A stretch of 64,000 nt of DNA from Ligilactobacillus salitolerans (GTDB lineage Bacteria; Bacillota; Bacilli; Lactobacillales; Lactobacillaceae). The notes beneath the pieces are model-generated. The model searched no databases, had not been told where the DNA came from, and saw nothing but the letters and a program-made list of their open reading frames with translations. The number at the start of each line of letters is the position of its first letter. Positions within the stretch are counted from its first letter, which is position 1. The position numbers were made by a program, and so were the translations under genes. This document shows positions 36,778 to 44,522 of this stretch, piece after piece. The stretch is from assembly GCF_003864415.1 (NCBI RefSeq), contig NZ_BFFP01000006.1:1-64000 (forward strand), in the 5' to 3' direction.

Positions 36778-37518
36778 ATGAAATATTCTTTTTTGAGTGA
36801 TGTTGGACGAGTACGGGAAAAAAATGAAGACTTCGTTGGTGTTTTTAAAAACCAGGCAGAAGTTTTGTTAGCAATCGTTGCAGATGGTTTGGGAGGTCAC
36901 CAGGGCGGCGAGGTTGCTTCAGAAATGGCGGTTTCACAGATCGGCTATGATTTTGAAAAAACCTCTTTTACCAAACCAAAAGATGCTTATTCATGGCTGC
37001 AGGGTCAAGCCGATAGAGAAAACAAACATATTTTAGAAGCCGCTGAGCAGAGTGAAGAATTATTAGGAATGGGGACGACACTCGTGTGTGCGGTCGTTTT
37101 TCCTAAAACCCTTGTAATCGCAAACATCGGGGACAGCCGGTGTTATCTGTTTAACAATGGAAAGTTGACCCAATTGACGGAAGACCATTCTTTGGTCAAT
37201 GAAATGGTCAAAAATGGCCAAATCAGCAAAGAACAGGCTCGGACCCATCCCCAAAAGAATATCATTACCCGGACCTTAGGAGTTTCCGGTTCATCACGCT
37301 TAGATCAAAAACTCTATGAAATCGTACCTGGAGAACTTTTATTGTGTAGTGACGGATTATCGAATTTGGTTGACGATGAGCAATTAGAGGAGATTTTGCG
37401 GACTCCAGGGCTAGACCTCGAGCAGAAATGTGCTCGTCTGATCGCCGCAGCAAACGAAGCCGGCGGAACAGATAATATCACTGCTTTGCTGCTCTCTTTG
37501 GATGAGGAGGTCAGTTAA
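36778..37518 (+). CDS. stp: PP2C-type serine/threonine protein phosphatase (Stp/PrpC)
   Basis: Metal-dependent phosphatase that reverses phosphorylation by the neighbouring PASTA kinase. The 246-residue product carries the PP2C signature acidic residues in SDVGRVREKNEDF, VADGLGGHQGGEVAS, MGTTL, IGDSRCYL, CSDGLSN and GGTDNIT, all of which bind the two metal ions. The ATG at 36778 follows GAGGTG closely; an in-frame GTG at 36772 overlaps that site. The stop TAA shares one base with the kinase ATG, so the phosphatase-kinase pair is tightly coupled. Confidence 0.96.
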   Translation: MKYSFLSDVGRVREKNEDFVGVFKNQAEVLLAIVADGLGGHQGGEVASEMAVSQIGYDFEKTSFTKPKDAYSWLQGQADRENKHILEAAEQSEELLGMGTTLVCAVVFPKTLVIANIGDSRCYLFNNGKLTQLTEDHSLVNEMVKNGQISKEQARTHPQKNIITRTLGVSGSSRLDQKLYEIVPGELLLCSDGLSNLVDDEQLEEILRTPGLDLEQKCARLIAAANEAGGTDNITALLLSLDEEVS

Positions 37519-39512
37519 TGGAAGCTGGATACATTCTGAACGGACGTTATAAAATAGTTTCTTCGCTGGGAGAAGGCGGGATGGCCAATGTCTATTCAGC
37601 CTACGACTTGATCTTAAAACGATATGTGGCTGTCAAATTATTGCGGTTGGATATGCGGGATGATCCTCATGCTGTGCGTAGATTTCAGGGCGAAGCAATG
37701 TCTTTAACAGAGCTGACAGATCCGCATACTGTGATGATTTATGACGTCGGTGAAGAAAGCGGACTGCAGTATTTGGTGATGGAATATGTCAACGGGATGA
37801 ACTTAAAAGAATATATTAAGCAGGAATATCCGCTGTCAGTTGAGCGTGTGGTTCAGATCATGACTGAAGTTTTGCAGGCCGTGAGCGACGCACATTCACA
37901 CGGGATCATTCACCGCGATCTAAAACCGCAAAATATTCTGATCGATCAGAACGGTTTGGTCAAAATCACAGACTTCGGGATCGCGCTGGCCTTGTCACGT
38001 TCGAGCATGACCAAAACAAACACAGTAATGGGGTCTGTCCACTATATTTCGCCGGAACAGGCTCGCGGCAGTATCGTAACCAAGCAGACAGATATCTATT
38101 CTTTGGGAATTATCTTATTTGAACTTTTAACAGGACATGTGCCGTTTCGAGGAGAAAATGCTGTTTCGATCATTATGAAACACTATAGTGAGGCAATGCC
38201 TTCAGTCAGAAACGAAAATCCAGAGGTCCCGCAAGCCTTAGAAAACATCGTTTTACATGCTACCGCTAAGGACCTCAACGATCGCTACGGTACCGTCCAG
38301 GAGATGGCTAGTGATTTAGCATCTTGTTTGTCCTATCAACGAAGAGATGAAGCTAGGTGGCTGCCGGCAGGGTCAGATGAGGATGAGACTAAAGTTTTGC
38401 CGGCTGCTTTACCAGATGAAACTGAGACTCAGCAAGAAGAACAGCAAGATCCTGCTGACCAGTCAAATGCAGGACACGGCAAAAAGAAGCACAAGAAATG
38501 GTCGAAGAAAAAGAAATTCTTAGTTTGGTCAAGTTGGCTTGTGCTGGCGATTTTGATCGGGACTGCAGTCTATTTTCTAATGCCGCGCCAGACAAGCGTA
38601 CCTGAATTAAGCGGAATGAGTATTTCAGAAGCTGAGGATAGTTTACGCAACGCTAATTTAAAGGTTGGCAAGAGCAAGAAAGCCTACAGCAACGATTATG
38701 AAAGCGGCCAAATTATCCGGACTGAACCTAGTGCCAAAAGCAAGATCAATGAAGGGCAAAAGGTTGATCTTATTCTTTCCCGCGGTTCTCAAAAAGAGCG
38801 CTTCGGTGATTATACTGGACAAAAATATTCTGTCGTTAAAAAAATGCTGCAAAAAAAGGGCGTGACTGTCTCCAAGCAGAAAGTATACTCCCAAAAATAT
38901 GCCAAGGGTGAGATCAAATCACAAAGTATTTCTACTAAAAAGAAAGTGATCATGGGCGAGACATCTGTGACCTTTGAAGTTTCTCAGGGTCCCCGGAGTT
39001 TCGAGTTACGTGACCTAACGAACTACACACTCAAAAGTGCCCAGGACTATGCTGACGAACATGGCCTCGTACTGAACGTTTCTCGGGGCAAGTCGGATGA
39101 CTTTGAGCAAGGGCTGGTAATGGAACAGGAACCTGCAGCTGGGACAGAACTCGCGCAGGGGGCTCAGATCAGTGTGAAAATTTCAACCGGCTCGGATGAA
39201 GAGTCGTCTGAAAGCAGTTCATCAAGTTCGAGTTCTTCGTCGTCTTCAGACTCTGACTCTGGGAGCGAATCTCGCTTTAACGTTGAAGTGAAGATCCCAT
39301 TTGCTGGTGATGAGGCTCATAAATCAAACAAAGTTCAAATCTACATTGAAGATCGTGGTCATCATTTGAATAATGTTTATCAGACCTTGACGATCACTGA
39401 AGATCAAAGTGTCAACTTGCCATTTGAACTGGCTTCTGGGCAAAAGGGACGTTATAAAGTAGTACGTGATGGCTCTACTATCATCGAAAAAGATGATGTT
39501 ACAGGAGACTAA
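37518..39512 (+). CDS. prkC: PASTA-domain serine/threonine protein kinase (PrkC/Stk)
   Basis: Membrane kinase that senses cell wall fragments and controls division and wall synthesis. The 664-residue product has a Hanks kinase domain (GEGGMANV, Lys40, HRDLKPQN from His132, DFG), a basic juxtamembrane Lys-rich stretch, one membrane helix at about 334-354, three PASTA repeats at about 358-424, 429-494 and 495-556, a Ser-rich tract with 12 consecutive serines (about 562-585) and a C-terminal beta domain of about 75 residues. The Ser tract looks like a wall-spanning spacer. It starts on the last base of the stp stop. Confidence 0.96.
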   Translation: MEAGYILNGRYKIVSSLGEGGMANVYSAYDLILKRYVAVKLLRLDMRDDPHAVRRFQGEAMSLTELTDPHTVMIYDVGEESGLQYLVMEYVNGMNLKEYIKQEYPLSVERVVQIMTEVLQAVSDAHSHGIIHRDLKPQNILIDQNGLVKITDFGIALALSRSSMTKTNTVMGSVHYISPEQARGSIVTKQTDIYSLGIILFELLTGHVPFRGENAVSIIMKHYSEAMPSVRNENPEVPQALENIVLHATAKDLNDRYGTVQEMASDLASCLSYQRRDEARWLPAGSDEDETKVLPAALPDETETQQEEQQDPADQSNAGHGKKKHKKWSKKKKFLVWSSWLVLAILIGTAVYFLMPRQTSVPELSGMSISEAEDSLRNANLKVGKSKKAYSNDYESGQIIRTEPSAKSKINEGQKVDLILSRGSQKERFGDYTGQKYSVVKKMLQKKGVTVSKQKVYSQKYAKGEIKSQSISTKKKVIMGETSVTFEVSQGPRSFELRDLTNYTLKSAQDYADEHGLVLNVSRGKSDDFEQGLVMEQEPAAGTELAQGAQISVKISTGSDEESSESSSSSSSSSSSSDSDSGSESRFNVEVKIPFAGDEAHKSNKVQIYIEDRGHHLNNVYQTLTITEDQSVNLPFELASGQKGRYKVVRDGSTIIEKDDVTGD

Positions 39513-39553
39513 AGGGAATAGTAAATATCAAACAAAGAAAGGCAGGAGAAAAT

Positions 39554-40435
39554 GTGGTCAAAGGTCAAATTATCCAATCTTTAAGCGGGTACTATGACGT
39601 GCTGGCAGATCAACAGGTCTACCGCACTAGAGGACGGGGAAATTTCCGCAAGTCTAAGCAAACACCGCTGGTTGGTGACTGGGTTGAATTTAAGGCTGAT
39701 AACCAAGCTGAAGGCTACTTGTTACGTTTGCTGCAGCGAAAAAATAGTCTGGTACGCCCGCCGGTTGCCAATGTCGATTGCGGGATCGTTGTTACCGCCA
39801 GTAAGGAGCCTAAATTATCGACGAACCTGCTGGACCGTCAGCTGTTGATGTTGGAACACAAGCATATTCAGCCGCTGCTGTATTTTTCCAAGGCAGACCT
39901 GCTGGATGAAAAACAGCGGGCCCATTTAAATCAGCTTGTTTCTTACTATCAGCAATTTTATCCTTGCTTGATCGGTGAAATTGAGCACCAACAGGAGATC
40001 GCTGCTCGACTTTTGGACAAAATACAAGAGAAGGTCATTGTAGTAATGGGGCAGACTGGGGCAGGAAAATCAACATTGCTCAACCTGATCGCACCTGAGC
40101 TGAACTTGGAGACCGCAGAAGTTTCTAAAGCTTTAAGCCGTGGGAAGCACACCACCCGCAAAGTTACTTTGCGCAAGATCCAGAATAATCTGATCGCAGA
40201 TACACCTGGTTTTTCTTCCTTTGAATTACTAGACTTGACCAAAGAGGAACTGCCGACATTGTACCCAGATTTTGTAGAACTGCAAGACCAGTGCAAGTTT
40301 CGAGGCTGTTTGCATTTGAAGGAGCCTAACTGCGCAGTCAAAGCTGCCTACCAGGACCAAAAAATCTTGGCAAGTCGATATGAAAATTATGTTCAGTTTC
40401 AAACTGATCTCTCCAACCGTAAACCAAAGTGGTAG
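39554..40435 (+). CDS. rsgA: Ribosome small subunit-dependent GTPase A
   Basis: Circularly permuted GTPase that assists late 30S maturation. The 293-residue product has the N-terminal OB domain (GDWVEFKAD), permuted GTPase motifs with FSKADLL before the P-loop GQTGAGKSTLLN, DTPGFSSFEL, and a C-terminal zinc finger with CKFRGCLHLKEPNCAV. The start is GTG, six bases after AGGAG; the ATG overlapping it is out of frame. It follows prkC by 41 bases, the standard stp-prkC-rsgA-rpe-thiN order of Firmicutes. Confidence 0.95.
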   Translation: MVKGQIIQSLSGYYDVLADQQVYRTRGRGNFRKSKQTPLVGDWVEFKADNQAEGYLLRLLQRKNSLVRPPVANVDCGIVVTASKEPKLSTNLLDRQLLMLEHKHIQPLLYFSKADLLDEKQRAHLNQLVSYYQQFYPCLIGEIEHQQEIAARLLDKIQEKVIVVMGQTGAGKSTLLNLIAPELNLETAEVSKALSRGKHTTRKVTLRKIQNNLIADTPGFSSFELLDLTKEELPTLYPDFVELQDQCKFRGCLHLKEPNCAVKAAYQDQKILASRYENYVQFQTDLSNRKPKW

Positions 40436-40493
40436 AATGTCTTTTTAGACACAGTCTGTTAAATTTGTTTGTTAGATTTTATGAGGTGATAAA

Positions 40494-41147
40494 ATGAAAA
40501 TTGCTCCTTCGATCTTGAGTGCGGATTTTGCAAACCTGGCGCGCGATGTAGCCGTAGTAGAAAAGGCTGGCGTGCAGTATTTGCATATTGATATTATGGA
40601 CGGTCATTTTGTTTCTAATTTGACCTTTGGTGCTAATGTTGTCCAAGCTTTACGGTCTCATTCCGACTTGGTTTTTGATTGTCATATGATGGTTGATGAT
40701 CCAGGTAAATATGTGGCTGATTTTGCACAAGCTGGGGCAGACATCATGGGGATCCATGCTGAAGCTACTCCGCATCTGCACGCTGTTTTGACTTTGATCA
40801 AAAATGCAGGTATGAAAGCAGAGGTTGTGATCAACCCTGCAACTCCAGTGAGCGCAATTGAAGAAGTTTTGCCCATGGTTGATCAGGTTTTAGTCATGAC
40901 TGTTGATCCAGGATTCGGCGGCCAAAGTTTTCTGCCAGAGACTTTGCATAAAGTAGAACAATTGGCTGCTGCCAAGCAGAAAAATCAGTGGCATTATGAT
41001 ATTGAAGTAGATGGCGGGTTAAATGACCAGACTGTCCGGCAGGCCGTAAAAGCTGGTGCGAACGTGATCGTTGCCGGTTCCTATATTTTTGGCGCAGCTG
41101 ACCCGGCAGAACGGATCGCGGCTCTAACGAAAGCAAGTGAAGAATAG
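40494..41147 (+). CDS. rpe: Ribulose-phosphate 3-epimerase
   Basis: Interconverts ribulose-5-phosphate and xylulose-5-phosphate in the pentose phosphate pathway. The 217-residue TIM barrel begins MKIAPSILSADFANL and shows HIDIMDGHFVSNLTFG, FDCHMMVDDP, VMTVDPGFGGQSF and VDGGLND with the phosphate-binding AGSYIFGA. TGAGGTG precedes the ATG. Its stop overlaps a GTG of the thiN frame. Confidence 0.97.
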   Translation: MKIAPSILSADFANLARDVAVVEKAGVQYLHIDIMDGHFVSNLTFGANVVQALRSHSDLVFDCHMMVDDPGKYVADFAQAGADIMGIHAEATPHLHAVLTLIKNAGMKAEVVINPATPVSAIEEVLPMVDQVLVMTVDPGFGGQSFLPETLHKVEQLAAAKQKNQWHYDIEVDGGLNDQTVRQAVKAGANVIVAGSYIFGAADPAERIAALTKASEE

Positions 41148-41149
41148 TG

Positions 41150-41806
41150 ATGAAAGTCAACTTGCTTGTTGGGGGGCCAGTAACTGATTGGCCGCAAGAC
41201 TTAAAACAGCGTTTAGCTCAGAAAAATGCGGATGAAGTGTGGGTCGGAGCTGATTATGGGGCGGTGCGTCTAGTCAAGGCAGGGATCCGTCCTGTTTTAG
41301 CAGTTGGCGATTTTGATTCTTCCAGCCCAAGTGAAATTCAATTAGTTAAAGAACATGCGGTTAAAAGTATCATTCGCCCTAAGAAAGAAGACATCACAGA
41401 TACGATGCTGGCTTTGCGTTGTATTTTTCAAGAATTAGAATTTGACCAGATCGTGATCTACGGGGCAACTGGGGCTAGATTAGACCAGTTTTTAAGCAAT
41501 TTGTTTTTTGTGTTAATGTCAGAGTTTAAACCTTACTGTGAAAAAATCGAACTTATCGATCGTTGGAACCACATTAGTTTTTATCTGCCAGGGAAGCATC
41601 GATTAGAAAAATTACCTGACACGGCTTATTTGGCATTTGTTTGTTTAAATGCCGTTACCGATCTGCATTTGTATGATGCAAAATACAAATTAGATGGCGT
41701 CGATTTTACTGAACCGATCTCTTTATCAAGTAATGAATTCGTTGGTAATTCTACGAGTTTTTCATTTACAAGCGGCGTATTATGTGTCATTCAAAGTCAC
41801 GATTAA
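41150..41806 (+). CDS. thiN: Thiamine pyrophosphokinase
   Basis: Converts thiamine to thiamine diphosphate with ATP. The 218-residue product has the family features VWVGADYGAVRLVKAGIRP, VGDFDSSSPSE, EDITDTMLALRC and YGATGARLDQFLSNLF, which form the active site. The ATG at 41150 is used; an in-frame GTG three bases earlier overlaps the rpe stop. Last gene of the run that starts at coaBC; a bidirectional terminator follows. Confidence 0.95.
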   Translation: MKVNLLVGGPVTDWPQDLKQRLAQKNADEVWVGADYGAVRLVKAGIRPVLAVGDFDSSSPSEIQLVKEHAVKSIIRPKKEDITDTMLALRCIFQELEFDQIVIYGATGARLDQFLSNLFFVLMSEFKPYCEKIELIDRWNHISFYLPGKHRLEKLPDTAYLAFVCLNAVTDLHLYDAKYKLDGVDFTEPISLSSNEFVGNSTSFSFTSGVLCVIQSHD

Positions 41807-41817
41807 AAAAATACACA

Positions 41818-41866
41818 AAAAAGGCAGTGCCTTCTTCATTGATGAGAAGACACTGCCGTTTTTTGC
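41818..41866. terminator. Bidirectional terminator between thiN and rpmB
   Basis: GGCAGTG at 41823-41829 pairs with CACTGCC at 41851-41857, and CTTCT at 41831-41835 with AGAAG at 41845-41849, leaving a short loop. T-runs follow on both strands. Confidence 0.9.
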
Positions 41867-41902
41867 CGCAAATAAAAAAGGACTTAACAGTCCATTTTTC
41901 GC

Positions 41903-42088
41903 TTAAACGCGGGTAACTTTACCGGATTTCAATGCGCGAGCAGAAACCCAAACTTTTTTAGGTTTACCGTCAACCAAGATACGAACTTTTTGCAAGTTTG
42001 GCTTCCAGCTGCGGTTTGTTTGGTTCAAAGCATGGGAACGCTTCTTGCCAAAAGTCGTTTTACGACCTGTGATATAATCTTTTGCCAT
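41903..42088 (-). CDS. rpmB: 50S ribosomal protein L28
   Basis: A 61-residue basic ribosomal protein: [20 protein letters not shown] at the start, then [10 protein letters not shown] and a terminal [12 protein letters not shown]. No cysteines, so it is the zinc-free type. AAGGAGGAG precedes the ATG. It is monocistronic and divergent from yloU-fakA, the usual arrangement in lactobacilli and bacilli. Confidence 0.96.
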   Translation of the reverse strand: MAKDYITGRKTTFGKKRSHALNQTNRSWKPNLQKVRILVDGKPKKVWVSARALKSGKVTRV

Positions 42089-42146
42089 GATCGATGCTCC
42101 TCCTTATCCTCTTTACGGCGACTAAAGTCGCTTTACTCACTAAACT

Positions 42147-42175
42147 AAATTATCACACTAGCGGGGTAATTGCAA
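42147..42175 (-). promoter_or_regulatory. Predicted rpmB promoter
   Basis: In the minus direction TTGCAA (42170-42175) and TAATTT (complement of 42147-42152) are 17 bases apart, about 60 bases before the rpmB ATG. Confidence 0.6.
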
Positions 42176-42309
42176 CATTTTTCTGTAAAGGAAAAATACT
42201 TGGCAGCATTAAAACTTGTTAATTTAGCTTAAATTTGCAGCAGTCAACTTAAATTAGGTTCAAAAAAAGTGTGGAAAGCAAGAATGAAAGAGATTTCTGG
42301 CCAACCGAT

Positions 42310-42339
42310 TTGGTTTTTGATAAAGTCATATGATAGAAT
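42310..42339 (+). promoter_or_regulatory. Predicted yloU-fakA promoter
   Basis: TTGGTT at 42310-42315 and TAGAAT at 42334-42339 are 18 bases apart, 40 bases before the yloU ATG. The rest of the gap to rpmB (about 42180-42305) is AT-rich and shows no gene. Confidence 0.5.
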
Positions 42340-42378
42340 AATAAATGATTGTCTATTAATATCAAGGAGGCTGTTTAC

Positions 42379-42741
42379 ATGGCTGTTAAAATTCAGAATC
42401 AATTAGGCAATATTGATATCAGTAATGATGTTATTGCAACCGTTGTTGGCGGGGCTGCTACAGAAATTTTCGGGATCGTCGGAATGGCTAGTAAGAACCA
42501 GATCCGCGACAACCTAAATGAGATACTAAAAAGAGATAATTATTCAAAGGGCGTAGTTGTTCGTCAGACTGATGAGGGTGTGGCGATCGATGTCTATATT
42601 ATCGCCGGATACGGAACTAAGATCTCGGAAGTTTGTCGTAACGTCCAAGACAAAGTTAAGTATAATTTGCAGTCAATGCTTGGATTAGAGGCTAAATCTG
42701 TTAATGTCTATGTCCAAGGCGTCAAAGTCATTGAAGATTAA
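42379..42741 (+). CDS. yloU: Asp23/Gls24 family protein YloU
   Basis: A 120-residue Asp23/Gls24 domain protein: MAVKIQNQLGNIDISNDVIA, then the GIVGMASKN and GVAIDVYIIAGYGTKI segments and VNVYVQGVKV at the end. Members act in the envelope stress response or in concert with FakA in fatty acid use; the exact role is not known. The ATG at 42379 is eight bases after AAGGAGG; an upstream in-frame start at 42349 would overlap that site. fakA begins 25 bases after its stop. Confidence 0.92.
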   Translation: MAVKIQNQLGNIDISNDVIATVVGGAATEIFGIVGMASKNQIRDNLNEILKRDNYSKGVVVRQTDEGVAIDVYIIAGYGTKISEVCRNVQDKVKYNLQSMLGLEAKSVNVYVQGVKVIED

Positions 42742-42766
42742 GCAACGGCCAAGGAGGAAACAGGAT

Positions 42767-44455
42767 TTGAAAGTTGTAACTATTACGGACACAGAATTTC
42801 GCAAAATGGTATCAGCGGCGACAAACCGACTGAACAGTAATGCCGAATTTATTAATTCGCTGAATGTTTTTCCAGTACCCGATGGTGATACAGGAACGAA
42901 TATGAGCTTATCTTTTGCCAGCGGGGCTAAATATGTCAATGAATCAACTGCCACGGCGATCGGCGATTTGACATCAGCCCTTGCCAAAGGACTGTTGATG
43001 GGAGCACGCGGCAACTCTGGGGTAATATTATCCCAGGTTTTTCGCGGTTTTGCCCGCAGCACAGCTAAAAAACAAACCTTGTCGGCGGTTGATCTGGCAG
43101 ACGCAATTTCAACTGGGGTAGAAACAGCATATAAAGCTGTGATGAAGCCAACAGAAGGTACGATCTTAACTGTAGCGCGTAAGGCAGCAGAAGCAGCGCG
43201 CAAGTGTGTTAAGGAGTCAGATGATTGTGTCGAAGTCATGGAGAAAACCTTTGAGGCTGCAAAAGAAGCCTTAGCTACCACACCTGACCTTTTGCCAGTT
43301 TTAAAAGAAGTTGGTGTTGTTGATTCTGGTGGACAGGGTCTGACTTTTGTTTACGAGGCTTTTTCTGACGCTCTTAGCGGTAAAGAAATCAAAAATGAAA
43401 GCAGTCATCAACCGTCGGTGGAGGAAATGGAAGAGATGGTCAACGCTGAACATCACAAGAGTGTTCAAAGTAAATTGAACACAGAAGATATTAAGTACGG
43501 CTACTGTACTGAGATCATGGTTCGGATCGGCGGCGGCCGTTTAGTGGATTCAATCTTTGATTATGATACTTTCCGCAATCACTTGGCAGAAATCGGTGAT
43601 TCATTGCTGGTAATTGCCGATGATGAGGTGGTTAAAGTCCATGTTCATACAGAACATCCTGGTGACGTTTTAGCTTACGGACAAAAATTTGGTTCCTTGA
43701 TCAAAGTTAAGGTCGATAACATGCGTCTGCAGCATGAGACCATTCTAGAAAATGATGAACAGACACAGCCAAAAGAAGATGAACCTGCAGTTGATACTGG
43801 CGACTACGGAATTATTTCGATCAGTTCCGGTGCGGGGCTCGCGAAGATCTTCAAAGGCTTAGGTGTGACCGAAGTCTTAGATGGCGGTCAGACGATGAAT
43901 CCCAGCACTGAAGATATCATGGCTGCGATCAAGAAGACCGGCAGTAAAAAAGTGATCATTTTGCCAAACAACAAAAATATTTTTATGGCTGCGCAGCAGG
44001 CTGCAGAGGTCAGCGACATTCCTGCAACAGTTGTTAAGACGAAATCAATTTCGCAAGGGATGACCGCTTTATTGGCTTTCGATCCTGCGGCTAGTTTGGC
44101 AGATAACCAGGAGATGATGACTGAAGATCTTGACACGGTTGTTTCTGGTCAAATTACTCAAGCAGTCAGAGATACGACTATTGATGGACAAAGTATTAAA
44201 AAAGACGATTATATGGGTCTGGTCGATGGCAAGATCAGCGTGACTGACAGAGAACTTTTCCAAGCAACAGTTGCGACGATTAAAGCCATGCTGGATGAAG
44301 ACAGCGAGATCGTGACGATCATCTATGGTCAAGACGGAACTAAGGAACAAGCCCAAGCAGTGCAAGATGAGATCCTAGCTGAAAACGATGAATTAGAATT
44401 TGAACTGCATGAAGGCGATCAACCGCTTTACCCTTATTTGATCTCGGTTGAATAG
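42767..44455 (+). CDS. fakA: DAK-family fatty acid kinase (FakA/YloV)
   Basis: Phosphorylates acyl groups bound to FakB (DegV) partners so that exogenous fatty acids can enter phospholipid synthesis. The 562-residue product has the N-terminal DhaL ATP-binding domain with NVFPVPDGDTGTNM, GARGNSGVILSQ and VVDSGGQGL, a middle domain with histidines (KVHVHTEHPGDV), and the C-terminal DegV-like domain with SISSGAGL. The start is TTG, about ten bases after AAGGAGG, chosen because the DhaL domain begins at once and because upstream frames overlap yloU. Neighbours yloU and recG are the normal set. Confidence 0.93.
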   Translation: MKVVTITDTEFRKMVSAATNRLNSNAEFINSLNVFPVPDGDTGTNMSLSFASGAKYVNESTATAIGDLTSALAKGLLMGARGNSGVILSQVFRGFARSTAKKQTLSAVDLADAISTGVETAYKAVMKPTEGTILTVARKAAEAARKCVKESDDCVEVMEKTFEAAKEALATTPDLLPVLKEVGVVDSGGQGLTFVYEAFSDALSGKEIKNESSHQPSVEEMEEMVNAEHHKSVQSKLNTEDIKYGYCTEIMVRIGGGRLVDSIFDYDTFRNHLAEIGDSLLVIADDEVVKVHVHTEHPGDVLAYGQKFGSLIKVKVDNMRLQHETILENDEQTQPKEDEPAVDTGDYGIISISSGAGLAKIFKGLGVTEVLDGGQTMNPSTEDIMAAIKKTGSKKVIILPNNKNIFMAAQQAAEVSDIPATVVKTKSISQGMTALLAFDPAASLADNQEMMTEDLDTVVSGQITQAVRDTTIDGQSIKKDDYMGLVDGKISVTDRELFQATVATIKAMLDEDSEIVTIIYGQDGTKEQAQAVQDEILAENDELEFELHEGDQPLYPYLISVE

Positions 44456-44522
44456 AACCAAGCGCGAAATCAAGCGCCTGAAATGAAGTTTGATTTCAAT
44501 TCTAGGCAAGGAGGCGGTTAGC

